DNA from: JBFHDX01 sp041584475
GTDB lineage: Bacteria > Pseudomonadota > Alphaproteobacteria > UBA8366 > JADFVY01
Direction of reading: 5' to 3'
NCBI GenBank assembly: GCA_041584475.1
Contig: JBFHDX010000085.1
Span: 1-16,405 of the forward strand
DNA length: 16,405 bases
The notes beneath the pieces were generated by a model. That model had not been told where the DNA came from. It saw only the letters and a program-made list of their open reading frames with translations, and did not search any database. The position numbers and the translations under genes are program-made. Positions 1-8,985 of this stretch are shown in pieces (positions within the stretch are counted from its first letter, which is position 1; each line of letters opens with the position of its first letter).

Positions 1-927
1 CGTGCCGGCCGCGCGGCGCGTGGCGCGACCGCGTTCGTCACGCTCGAGCCCTGCGCCCATCACGGCAAGACACCGCCCTGTGCGGACGCGCTGATCGCGG
101 CCGGCGTCACCCGCGTCGTCGCGGCGACAGAGGATCCGGACCCGCGCGTCGCGGGCAGCGGCCTCGACCGGCTGCGCGAGGCGGGGATCGCGGTCGAATC
201 GGGTCTGCTGCGCGAGGCGGCCGAGGCGCTCAATGCCGGATACTTCATGCGGCAGTGCAGCGGCCGGCCGCTCGTGACACTGAAGCTGGCGACGACGCTC
301 GACGGCCGCATCGCGACGCACGGCGGCGACAGCCGCTGGATCACCGGCGAGCCGGCACGGATGCGCGTGCATCTGATGCGGTCGCGGCACGATGGGGTGC
401 TCGTCGGCATCGGCACGGCGCTCGCCGACGATCCGGACCTGACCTGCCGTCTGGCGGGTCTCGACGACCGCTCGCCGGTGCGCATCGTGATGGATGCCCG
501 GCTGCACCTGCCGCTCACGAGTCGTCTGGTGGTGAGCGCCGGGGAAGTGCCGACATGGCTGGTCACGCTTGCCGGCGCAAACCGCAGCCGGCGGAGGGCC
601 TTCGAGGATTGCGGCGTTCGCATCGTCGAGGTCGACGCCGGGCCCGACGGCTATCCCGAGCCGCTGGCCACGCTGCAGGCGCTGGCCAAATTGGGCCTGA
701 CGCGCGTCCTCGTCGAAGGCGGCGGCCACGTCGCGGCGGCCTTCGTGCGCGCCGGCCTGGTCGACCGGCTGCGCTGGTTTCGTGCCCCCGGGATCATCGG
801 CGGTGACGGCATCCCGGCGGTCGCCGCCTACGGCGTCGATCGCCTGGCGCTGATGCAGCGTTTCCGCTGCACGGACGTCGTGCGGATCGGCGATGACCTG
901 TTGGAAAGCTATGATCTGCTTGGCTAA
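1..927 (+). CDS. ribD: Bifunctional riboflavin deaminase/reductase RibD, 5' end missing
   Basis: RibD deaminates the pyrimidine product of GTP cyclohydrolase II and then reduces its ribosyl side chain with NADPH, the second and third steps of riboflavin synthesis in the cytoplasm. The reading frame is open from base 1, so the start and roughly 60 N-terminal residues, including the deaminase HAE zinc ligand, lie upstream of the window; 308 residues are visible. The zinc motif TLEPCAHHGKTPPC is at visible residues 14-27 and marks the cytidine-deaminase-like domain. The reductase domain follows from about residue 87 (RPLVTLKLATTLDGRIA), with TALADDPDL and a late VEGGG motif. The stop is 925-927 and ribE begins 9 bp later, so the two are probably one transcript. 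Any FMN riboswitch ahead of the operon would be outside the window. Identity is secure. Confidence 0.95.
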   Translation, partial: RAGRAARGATAFVTLEPCAHHGKTPPCADALIAAGVTRVVAATEDPDPRVAGSGLDRLREAGIAVESGLLREAAEALNAGYFMRQCSGRPLVTLKLATTLDGRIATHGGDSRWITGEPARMRVHLMRSRHDGVLVGIGTALADDPDLTCRLAGLDDRSPVRIVMDARLHLPLTSRLVVSAGEVPTWLVTLAGANRSRRRAFEDCGVRIVEVDAGPDGYPEPLATLQALAKLGLTRVLVEGGGHVAAAFVRAGLVDRLRWFRAPGIIGGDGIPAVAAYGVDRLALMQRFRCTDVVRIGDDLLESYDLLG

Positions 928-936
928 AATGACCCG

Positions 937-1530
937 ATGTTCACGGGCCTGATCAGCGATCTGGGTACCGTCCGCAGCCGCACCGCGGCGGCGGGTGCGG
1001 AGCGTCTCGAGATCGAAGCGGACTCGGACCTCGGACGCCTGGCGATCGGTGCGTCGATCGCCTGCTCCGGCGTTTGCCTGACGGTCGTCGAGACGACCCG
1101 CCGGCGGTTTTCGGTGGACGTTTCGCCGGAGACGCTGTCCAGGACGACGCTGCGCGACTGGCAGGCGGGGCGACGGATCAACCTGGAGCGCTCGCTGACG
1201 CTCGGCGACGAGCTCGGCGGGCATATCGTCTCGGGCCATGTCGACGGCGTCGCGACCGTCAGCGACCGGCGCGACGAGGGCGACAGCATCCGGTTCGAAT
1301 TCGAGCCGCCGCGCGGGCTCGAGCGGTTGATCGCCGGCAAGGGATCGGTCGCCGTCGACGGCGTTTCGCTAACGGTCAACGAGGTGGCGTCGAATCGGTT
1401 CGCCGTCCTGATCATTCCGCACACCGCGAGGGTAACCACGCTCGGCGGGTTGCGGGCCGGCGATGCGGTAAACCTTGAGGTCGACATGTTGGCCAGATAT
1501 GTTGCGCGCCTGCTGGAGACGGAGGCGTAG
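937..1530 (+). CDS. ribE: Riboflavin synthase, alpha subunit
   Basis: This enzyme dismutates two molecules of 6,7-dimethyl-8-ribityllumazine into riboflavin and the pyrimidine that RibH reuses. The 197 residues are the usual family length and show the internal duplication of two lumazine-binding barrels: N-terminal MFTG at 1-4 with CSGVCLTV at 43-50, then GHIVSGHVDG at 95-104 with DGVSLTV at 141-147. The ATG is fixed by the MFTG signature, which the family has at its N-terminus. No clear Shine-Dalgarno sequence precedes it, and with the ribD stop only 9 bp upstream, translation is probably coupled. The gene is called ribC in some species. The next gene, ribBX, starts immediately after this stop codon with no gap. 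Confidence 0.97.
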   Translation: MFTGLISDLGTVRSRTAAAGAERLEIEADSDLGRLAIGASIACSGVCLTVVETTRRRFSVDVSPETLSRTTLRDWQAGRRINLERSLTLGDELGGHIVSGHVDGVATVSDRRDEGDSIRFEFEPPRGLERLIAGKGSVAVDGVSLTVNEVASNRFAVLIIPHTARVTTLGGLRAGDAVNLEVDMLARYVARLLETEA

Positions 1531-2688
1531 GTGGGAAAGGTCGCCCGGAAGTCGCTGAGCACAGCGTTCGGTGACGTGGTGTCGAGCGCGGAAGAGATCA
1601 TCGACGAGGCGCGCAACGGCCGCATGGTCGTGCTGGTCGACGACGAGCAGCGCGAGAACGAGGGTGACCTCGTGGTGCCGGCGCAGATGGCGACGCCCGA
1701 CGCCATCAATTTCATGGCCAAATACGGTCGCGGCCTGATTTGCCTGGCGTTGACGCGCGAGCGTGTCGAGCAGCTCGGCTTGCCGCTGATGGAGCAGCGC
1801 AACGCGAGCCGCCTGCAGACCGCGTTCACCGTGTCGATCGAGGCGCGCCACGGGGTGACGACGGGGATCTCGGCAGGGGACCGCGCGCGAACCGTCTCGA
1901 TCGCCATCGATCCGGCCAAGACCGCTGCCGATATCGTGACGCCCGGGCATGTGTTTCCTCTGGTCGCGCGGGATGGCGGGGTCCTGGTTCGCACCGGGCA
2001 TACCGAGGCGGCGGTCGATATCGCGCGTCTTGCCGGGCTCAACCCATCCGGCGTGGTCTGTGAGATCATGAAGGAAGACGGCACGATGGCGCGGCGCGAC
2101 GACCTGATCGCCTTCGCCCAGCGCCACGGCCTCAAGATCGGAACGATCGCCGACCTCATCGCCTACCGGCTGCGCTACGACCGCATCGTCGAGCGCGGGG
2201 CGGAGATGCGCCTGAACAGCCTGTATGGCGGCGCCTTCCAGATGTTCGTCTATGTCAACAAGATCCACCATGCCGAGCACGTCGCGCTGGTGAAGGGAGA
2301 GATATCGCCGGACAGGCCGACGCTGGTCCGCATGCATGCGGTCAACGTCCTCGACGACATTCTGGGTTGCACGGACACCGGCAAGGCCGGTGAGCTGCAT
2401 ACCGCGATGGAAATCATCGGCAAGGCCGGGAACGGCGTCGTCGTGCTGATCCGCGAACCGCATCCGACAGCGTTGTCGGAGCGCGTGGCCGCCCAGGCGG
2501 CCGCCGCCAAGGGTGGCACGCGGCCACCTTCGACCGCGCTGCGCGATTACGGGGTCGGCGCCCAGATCCTGCTCGACCTCGGCGTTCGGGAGATGATCCT
2601 GCTATCGAATGCACCGAAGGCCATCATAGGCCTTGACGGCTACGGCCTGTCGGTCGTCGACCACAGGCCGATCAAGGCGGGCACCTGA
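1531..2688 (+). CDS. ribBA: RibBX: active DHBP synthase fused to a degenerate GTP cyclohydrolase II domain
   Basis: The N-terminal half (about 15-212) is 3,4-dihydroxy-2-butanone-4-phosphate synthase, which makes the four-carbon unit for lumazine from ribulose 5-phosphate. Its acidic active-site loop DDEQRENEGD is at 37-46, TPGHVFPL at 137-144 and RTGHTEAAVD at 154-163. The C-terminal half (about 225-385) keeps the RibA fold pattern (LVRMHAVNVLDDILG at 265-279, DYGVGAQIL at 339-347, LLSNAPKAI at 357-365). It lacks the three zinc cysteines expected in the ECLTGD...RCDCG stretch, and the catalytic RQEGRGIGL is replaced by IREPHPTALSER. Such RibB-X hybrids are known in Proteobacteria and lack cyclohydrolase activity, so a separate ribA should exist. 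The GTG start has GGAGG at 1521-1525, 5 nt upstream. The gene follows ribE with no gap and lies 28 bp before ribH. Automatic pipelines often call it ribBA or ribB. Confidence 0.92.
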   Translation: MGKVARKSLSTAFGDVVSSAEEIIDEARNGRMVVLVDDEQRENEGDLVVPAQMATPDAINFMAKYGRGLICLALTRERVEQLGLPLMEQRNASRLQTAFTVSIEARHGVTTGISAGDRARTVSIAIDPAKTAADIVTPGHVFPLVARDGGVLVRTGHTEAAVDIARLAGLNPSGVVCEIMKEDGTMARRDDLIAFAQRHGLKIGTIADLIAYRLRYDRIVERGAEMRLNSLYGGAFQMFVYVNKIHHAEHVALVKGEISPDRPTLVRMHAVNVLDDILGCTDTGKAGELHTAMEIIGKAGNGVVVLIREPHPTALSERVAAQAAAAKGGTRPPSTALRDYGVGAQILLDLGVREMILLSNAPKAIIGLDGYGLSVVDHRPIKAGT

Positions 2689-2716
2689 CGGAACGGCGAC
2701 GGAGGCGGCGACGAGG

Positions 2717-3199
2717 ATGGCCAATGAGACCGAAACGGCGAAGTCGCCGCACATCATGATCGTCGAGGGACGGTTCTACGACGACATCGCCGACGAACTG
2801 ACGCGCGGCGCGCTCGCGGTCGTCAACGAGGCGAACGCGACCTACGAGCGGTTCCAGGTGCCCGGTGCCTTCGAGGTCCCCGGCGCGATCCGCTTCGCGA
2901 TCCGCAGCCAGCAGTTCGAGGCGCGGCTGCGCCGGTTCGACGGATACGTCGCCCTGGGCTGCGTCATTCGTGGCGAGACGTCGCACTACGACTATGTCTG
3001 CAGCGAGAGTGCACGCGCCCTTCAGGATCTGGTCAACGCCTACAGCATCGCGCTGGGCTACGGCATCCTGACCGTCGAAAACAAGGATCAGGCGTGGGAG
3101 CGGGCTGCCGTGGACAAGCGCAACAAGGGCGGCGCCGCGGCGCGGACATGCCTCGCCATGATCGAAATCAAGAAGCGCCTCCGACTGACGCGGAAATGA
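2717..3199 (+). CDS. ribH: 6,7-dimethyl-8-ribityllumazine synthase (riboflavin synthase beta)
   Basis: RibH condenses the four-carbon phosphate from RibB with the RibD-derived pyrimidine to give lumazine, and usually assembles as a pentamer or 60-mer. The 160-residue product has the family signatures QVPGAFEVPGAI at 47-58, GCVIRGETSHYDYV at 81-94 with the catalytic His at 90, and NKGGAAA at 136-142. The ATG at 2717 is preferred over more upstream in-frame starts. It lies just after the ribBX stop, a GGAGG sits at 2701-2705, and the upstream extension would overlap ribBX with no recognisable sequence. The stop overlaps the nusB start (ATGA at 3196-3199), indicating translational coupling. The N-terminal MANETETAKSP is short and unstructured before the conserved I-V-E strand. 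Confidence 0.96.
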   Translation: MANETETAKSPHIMIVEGRFYDDIADELTRGALAVVNEANATYERFQVPGAFEVPGAIRFAIRSQQFEARLRRFDGYVALGCVIRGETSHYDYVCSESARALQDLVNAYSIALGYGILTVENKDQAWERAAVDKRNKGGAAARTCLAMIEIKKRLRLTRK

Positions 3200-3699
3200 C
3201 CCGCGGGCGGAGCGCTTTCGGCAGACGGAGCACCGCAAGGCTGGCAGCGGTCCAGGCGCTCTACCAGATGGATATGTCGGACGCCACCGTCGACGAGGCC
3301 CTGCGCGACCAGACGCAGGGAGCGTCGGACCCCGACACCGGCGAGCCGCTGCGGCACGGCCTCGACGAGGCCTTCCTCGCGGACCTCGTGCACGGCACGA
3401 GCGCGCGTCGCGACGAGATCGACCGCATTCTGGCGGCGTCGCTCAGCGGCAGCTGGACGCTCGAGCGGCTCGAGGTCGTCTTGCGCGCCATCTTGCGGGT
3501 CGGCACATACGAGCTGCTGGGCCGCCCCGATATCGACGCCCCGGTTACGATCAGCGAATACGTGGAGATCGCCAAGGCGTTCTTCGAGGGCGGCGAGCCG
3601 AAGCTGGTCAACGGCGTGCTCGATAGGCTGGCCGCGACGCTTCGTCCGCGGGCCGCCCGGACGGCGGCGGAGAGCGGCGACGATGACGAAGACCGGTGA
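3196..3699 (+). CDS. nusB: Transcription antitermination factor NusB
   Basis: NusB is an all-helical RNA-binding protein. With NusE (ribosomal protein S10) it binds boxA and stops premature termination, mainly in rRNA operons. The 167 residues carry the typical start R-S-T-A-R-L-A-A-V-Q-A-L-Y-Q (11-24) and the C-terminal pattern ILRVGTYELL...PVTISEYVEIAKAFF followed by KLVNGVLD. The ATG at 3196 shares four bases with the ribH stop codon. The acidic tail (ESGDDDEDR) overlaps the start of thiL by 17 bp. A NusB gene after ribH is a widespread bacterial arrangement, as in the E. coli ribE-nusB-thiL order. An earlier in-frame start exists inside ribH, but the ATGA overlap and the family N-terminus favour this one. 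Confidence 0.96.
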   Translation: MTRGRSAFGRRSTARLAAVQALYQMDMSDATVDEALRDQTQGASDPDTGEPLRHGLDEAFLADLVHGTSARRDEIDRILAASLSGSWTLERLEVVLRAILRVGTYELLGRPDIDAPVTISEYVEIAKAFFEGGEPKLVNGVLDRLAATLRPRAARTAAESGDDDEDR

Positions 3700-4663
3700 A
3701 TTCGAACGGATCAAGCGGATACTGGCGCCGTTGGCGGTCGGGTCGGCGGGCGCCTTCGACCTGACCGACGACGCCGCCGTGTTCCCGACGGAGCCCGACC
3801 GCGACCTCGTCGTAACCACGGATACCATGGTGGCCGGCGTGCATTTCATCGGCACCGAGCCGCCGCAACTGATCGCCCGCAAGTTGCTGCGCGTCAATCT
3901 TTCCGACCTCGCGGCGATGGGTGCGCGACCGCAGTGCTATACCCTCAACATCGCGCTGCCCTCGACCACCGAAGACGAGTGGCTGGAGCAGTTCGCCGAG
4001 GGACTCGAGGCGGACCAAGGGCGGTTCGGCATCACCCTTGCCGGTGGCGACAGCGTCTCGACGCCGGGGCCGGTGACGCTGACGGTCACCGCGATCGGCA
4101 GCGTGCCGAGGGGCCAGGCGCTGCGCCGCTCGGGTGCGCGCATCGGCGACCGCATTCTCGTCAGCGGCACGATCGGCGACGCGGCGTTCGGGCTGCTTGC
4201 ATTGACCGGCGCTCTGCCGCCGCTGCCCGACGCCGCGCGCGACCGGCTGATCGAGCGTTACCGGCTGCCGCAGCCGCGGGTCGCACTGGGCGAACGCCTG
4301 ACCGGGATTGCCCACGCCGCGATCGACGTATCGGACGGGCTGGTGGCGGACCTGCGCCACATCGCGGAGACCAGCGCCTGCGGCGCCGTGCTGCGGGCGG
4401 CGGCGGTGCCGCGATCCGAAGACGTGCGCGCGCTGCTGCAGAGTACGCCGTCACTGCAGGAAACCGGTCTCGCCGGTGGCGACGATTACGAACTTCTGTT
4501 CACTGTCGCCGCCGATCGCGTGCCGGCGATGGCGGAGCTTGCCGGACAGTTGTCGCTGCCGCTGACGGAGGTCGGGGAAATCGTCGACGGCGCATCGGTT
4601 CGCGTCCTCGATGCGGCCGGCCGGGAGCTCAAGATCGGGTCCGGCGGCTGGGTCCACCGCTGA
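3683..4663 (+). CDS. thiL: Thiamine-monophosphate kinase
   Basis: ThiL phosphorylates thiamine monophosphate with ATP to give thiamine diphosphate, the active cofactor. It belongs to the AIR synthase/PurM-like fold. The 326 residues show the expected metal- and nucleotide-binding acids: DLTDDAAVF at 26-34, TTDTMVAGVHF at 45-55, NLSDLAAMGA at 72-81, GGDS at 121-124, DVSDGL at 215-220 and GGDDYELLF at 265-273. The start lies inside nusB, overlapping by 17 bp, so expression is coupled. This is the last clearly cofactor-related gene of the operon; the MFS permease gene begins 74 bp downstream. Length and motifs are complete and nothing is missing. Confidence 0.96.
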   Translation: MTKTGEFERIKRILAPLAVGSAGAFDLTDDAAVFPTEPDRDLVVTTDTMVAGVHFIGTEPPQLIARKLLRVNLSDLAAMGARPQCYTLNIALPSTTEDEWLEQFAEGLEADQGRFGITLAGGDSVSTPGPVTLTVTAIGSVPRGQALRRSGARIGDRILVSGTIGDAAFGLLALTGALPPLPDAARDRLIERYRLPQPRVALGERLTGIAHAAIDVSDGLVADLRHIAETSACGAVLRAAAVPRSEDVRALLQSTPSLQETGLAGGDDYELLFTVAADRVPAMAELAGQLSLPLTEVGEIVDGASVRVLDAAGRELKIGSGGWVHR

Positions 4664-4737
4664 CGGCTCTCAACGCGAGTCGTGACCACCATGCCGCCAG
4701 CGACGGGCAGGGGAGCAGGCCGGATGGCCGTTAGCGA

Positions 4738-5973
4738 ATGACGGCGGAAGACGACGGGGACCCGCAGGTCGCGGGCGCGCCGCCGCACGGACCGATGCGC
4801 ACGGTATTCGTCCTTGCTGCCTGCCAGGCGCTGGCGATGACCGGCACCACGATGCTGATCATCGTCTCGGCCCTCGCCGGTCGGCTGCTTGCGCCCCATG
4901 GCTCGTTGGCGACGCTGCCGCTGGCGCTGATGTTCCTGGCAACGATGGCAACGACGATCCCGGCGTCACTCCTGATGAAGCGGGTCGGCCGTCGCGCCGG
5001 TTTCACGCTCGGGGCGGCGCTGGGCCTGGCGGCAGCGCTGACCGGGGCTGCCGGTATCGTCGCCGGCAAGTTCACGGTGTTCGCGATCGGCGCCGTCCTG
5101 CAGGGCATGTACAACGCGTTCTGGCAGTATTACCGGTTCGCCGCCGCGGACGCCGTGGACGCGTACCGCAAGAGCCGCGCCATATCCTATGTCATGGCGG
5201 GCGGCATCGCCGCCGCCCTGTTCGGCCCCGAACTGGCCAAGGCGACCGCCGGACTCCTCGAATCCTCGCATTTCGCCGGCAGCTACGTCGCCATGGCCGT
5301 CCTCGCACTGGCCGCGACCGGGTTGCTGCAGTTCGTCGACATCCCGCGACCCGGCGCCGCCGAACGCCGCGGCAGCGGCCGGCCGGTGCGCGAGATCGTG
5401 GCCGAGCCGACGTTCCTGATCGCCGTCATGGCGGCGATGATCGGCTATGGCGTGATGGCCTTCGTGATGACGGCGACGCCGCTGGCGATGCATCATTATG
5501 CCCACGCCTTCGACGATACCGCGTTCGTCATCCAGTGGCACGCGCTGGGCATGTTCGTACCCAGCTTCTTCACGGGCCATCTGATCCGCTGGTTCGGCGC
5601 CGTGCGGATCGTCCTGGTCGGCACCGTCGCGATGCTGGCGAGCGTCGCCGTCAACCTCGCCGGCACCGGACTGCCGGAGTTCTGGACCGCGCTGCTGCTG
5701 CTGGGGATCGGCTGGAATTTCATGTTCATCGGTGGCACGACGCTGCTGACCGAAATCTATACCGTGCAGGAAAAGGCCAAGGTCCAGGCTATGAACGACT
5801 TCCTCGTCTTCGGCACGAACGCGATCGCCAGCTTCTCCTCGGGCTTCGTGCACGACCGGCTGGGCTGGCAGGCCGTGAACTACGCGGCCCTGCTGCCGCT
5901 GCTGATCGTGCTCGCCGCCGCCCTCTGGCTCCGGCTGCAGCGCCGCGCCGCGCGGCAGATCGTCGGGGAATAG
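4738..5973 (+). CDS. MFS transporter of unknown substrate
   Basis: This is a 411-residue, strongly hydrophobic inner-membrane protein with about 12 predicted helices split by a central cytoplasmic loop near 200-220 (RPGAAERRGSGRPVR). The positively charged loop between helices 2 and 3 reads KRVGRR at 81-86, a weak form of the MFS RxGRR signature, and a second HDRLGWQ element lies near 372-378. I recognise the superfamily but not the substrate. It follows thiL in the same direction after 74 bp without a clear terminator, so it could share the vitamin operon; a flavin, thiamine or precursor permease is possible but unproven. Shine-Dalgarno support is weak (GGATGG at 4723-4728), and the ATG at 4795 is an alternative that would remove a hydrophilic 19-residue leader. 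The next gene, hppA, is 196 bp away. Confidence 0.85.
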   Translation: MTAEDDGDPQVAGAPPHGPMRTVFVLAACQALAMTGTTMLIIVSALAGRLLAPHGSLATLPLALMFLATMATTIPASLLMKRVGRRAGFTLGAALGLAAALTGAAGIVAGKFTVFAIGAVLQGMYNAFWQYYRFAAADAVDAYRKSRAISYVMAGGIAAALFGPELAKATAGLLESSHFAGSYVAMAVLALAATGLLQFVDIPRPGAAERRGSGRPVREIVAEPTFLIAVMAAMIGYGVMAFVMTATPLAMHHYAHAFDDTAFVIQWHALGMFVPSFFTGHLIRWFGAVRIVLVGTVAMLASVAVNLAGTGLPEFWTALLLLGIGWNFMFIGGTTLLTEIYTVQEKAKVQAMNDFLVFGTNAIASFSSGFVHDRLGWQAVNYAALLPLLIVLAAALWLRLQRRAARQIVGE

Positions 5974-6039
5974 GACCTCCGGCGCTTCTTTCCGCACTGC
6001 AACACCGCGGTTGCGTTTCGAATCCGGTTCTGGCATGTT

Positions 6040-6058
6040 CCCGCCGCTTTCCGGCGGG
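6040..6058 (+). other. Perfect 7-bp hairpin downstream of the MFS gene
   Basis: The sequence CCCGCCG-CTTTC-CGGCGGG forms a perfect seven-pair stem with a five-base loop in the 196-bp gap between the MFS gene and hppA. No T-run follows, so it is not a standard intrinsic terminator. It may act as an RNA 3' end stabiliser, a Rho-linked stop, or be chance in GC-rich DNA. The rest of the gap holds a purine-rich stretch near 6071-6095 and TATCC-G-GGATA at 6151-6161. Confidence 0.3.
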
Positions 6059-6169
6059 TCGACGGCCGCAAGAGAGGGGCTAAGGGGGGCCTCGACCGGA
6101 ACGGCACCACGCAAGAGGGGATATTCACGGCATCCCGTCGGTCCAACCACTATCCGGGATAATTCAGAG

Positions 6170-8275
<2,106 letters not shown>

Positions 8276-8297
8276 ACGGCACCGGGCCGAATCGACG

Positions 8298-8331
8298 AGA
8301 GCCCCGGCGGAAATCCCGGCGGGGCTCTTTT
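8298..8331 (+). terminator. Intrinsic terminator of hppA
   Basis: AGAGCCCC at 8298-8305 pairs with GGGGCTCT at 8321-8328, the stem continues inward with GC pairs around a small mismatch, and TTTT (8328-8331) follows. It sits 22 bp after the hppA stop and 10 bp from the end of the convergent bamE. The T-run supports plus-strand use; the opposite strand lacks a T-run, so efficient termination of bamE here is less certain. Confidence 0.85.
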
Positions 8332-8341
8332 CGTGCCGGGA

Positions 8342-8803
8342 TTACGGCTCGCTGGAGGGCTCGTTGCTGAACCGGCCGATATTGCCGAGTATCTGCTGCA
8401 GCGCGTTCAGCTTGCGGCCGGCGGACGGGGTCTCGCGTTCGACCAGGTCGAACTCGCGCCCGTCCTTCTCGTCTAGGGTGGCCACGGTGTCGACCGTGCC
8501 GTTGGCGTCGAAACGGATGATCAGGACCTGCTGCTCGACCGTCTCGCGCCGGAAGAAGGCGTACTGCTCGGTGCGGCGCCCGATATAGTACCAGGTCTTC
8601 TCATCGAAGGTGCTGGTGACGGAAGGCGTACCGAGGATGCTTCGCACATCCTCCTCGCCGTGGACGCCGGGCCGCACGAGCTGGATCTGGCTTTCGGTGG
8701 GAATATTGCCGCGGATCGCCGTGTTCGGGCTGCAGCCGACGAGGACGGCGCCGAGAAGGGCCGTACCGCCGAACCGTCGCACCTGCCGGGCCATCATCGC
8801 CAT
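8342..8803 (-). CDS. bamE: Outer membrane assembly lipoprotein BamE (SmpA/OmlA family)
   Basis: BamE is a small lipoprotein of the BAM complex that inserts beta-barrel proteins into the outer membrane. The 153-residue product from the ATG at 8803 begins with a signal peptide carrying arginines (RQVRR at 6-10), a hydrophobic core and the lipobox LVGC at 21-24, so Cys24 should be acylated. The mature domain has the SmpA/OmlA pattern: IRPG-like LVRPG at 42-46, VRSILGTPS at 53-61, TWYYIGRR at 70-77, then FDANGTV. An in-frame TTG at 8836 would add 11 residues with acids (DLTD) ahead of the signal peptide, so I reject it. The gene converges with hppA and diverges from the cbp3-like gene, the arrangement commonly seen in Rhodospirillales. 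A C-terminal extension after about residue 120 is common in alphaproteobacterial members. Confidence 0.9.
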   Translation of the reverse strand: MAMMARQVRRFGGTALLGAVLVGCSPNTAIRGNIPTESQIQLVRPGVHGEEDVRSILGTPSVTSTFDEKTWYYIGRRTEQYAFFRRETVEQQVLIIRFDANGTVDTVATLDEKDGREFDLVERETPSAGRKLNALQQILGNIGRFSNEPSSEP

Positions 8804-8842
8804 TCGCGGATCCGTTAGATCAAGGACGGGACACAACCCCTA

Positions 8843-8875
8843 CAACCATCTCCTCCGTGCCGGCGAAGATGGTTG
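8843..8875. repeat. 9-bp inverted repeat in the bamE-cbp3 divergent region
   Basis: CAACCATCT (8843-8851) and AGATGGTTG (8867-8875) are perfect inverse complements separated by 15 bases. In the predicted bamE leader RNA they form a stem whose loop contains GGAGG, a Shine-Dalgarno-like core, about 45 nt before the ATG. Confidence 0.5.
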
Positions 8876-8899
8876 ATTCCAAGGCACCTTCGTCCCATC

Positions 8900-8938
8900 T
8901 TGACCGGGACAATCGCATCGATCGCGGTCCCGTGTCAA
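8900..8938. repeat. Inverted repeat with TTGAC ends in the bamE-cbp3 divergent region
   Basis: TTGACCGGGAC (8900-8910) and GTCCCGTGTCAA (8927-8938) are inverse complements except for one extra base, around a 16-base centre that itself contains ATCGAT. Both outer ends are -35-like (TTGACC on plus, TTGACA on minus), so the dyad may be an operator over overlapping divergent promoters, or a transcript hairpin. Confidence 0.55.
8909..8938 (-). promoter_or_regulatory. Candidate promoter for bamE
   Basis: Reading the minus strand, TTGACA (8938 to 8933) matches the -35 consensus exactly. GATTGT (8914 to 8909) lies 18 bp downstream as a weak -10. This would give a leader of about 100 nt before the bamE ATG. 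The -35 box is one arm of an inverted repeat (8900-8938). The assignment rests on consensus matching only. Confidence 0.35.
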
Positions 8939-8985
8939 CGCGGCCGAGCAACGGGCGGCACCCCCGTCCAGCGGACAAATCGCGG

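Noticed and set aside
924..2463. Long minus-strand open frames across ribE and ribBX (411 and 364 codons).
   Set aside because: They mirror GC-rich codon bias of the real genes, show no recognisable domains and have Arg/Ser-rich or His/Asp-rich composition typical of antisense shadow frames.
8804..8836. Upstream TTG start for bamE.
   Set aside because: It would put acidic residues ahead of the signal peptide, while ATG 8803 gives a normal 23-residue lipoprotein signal.
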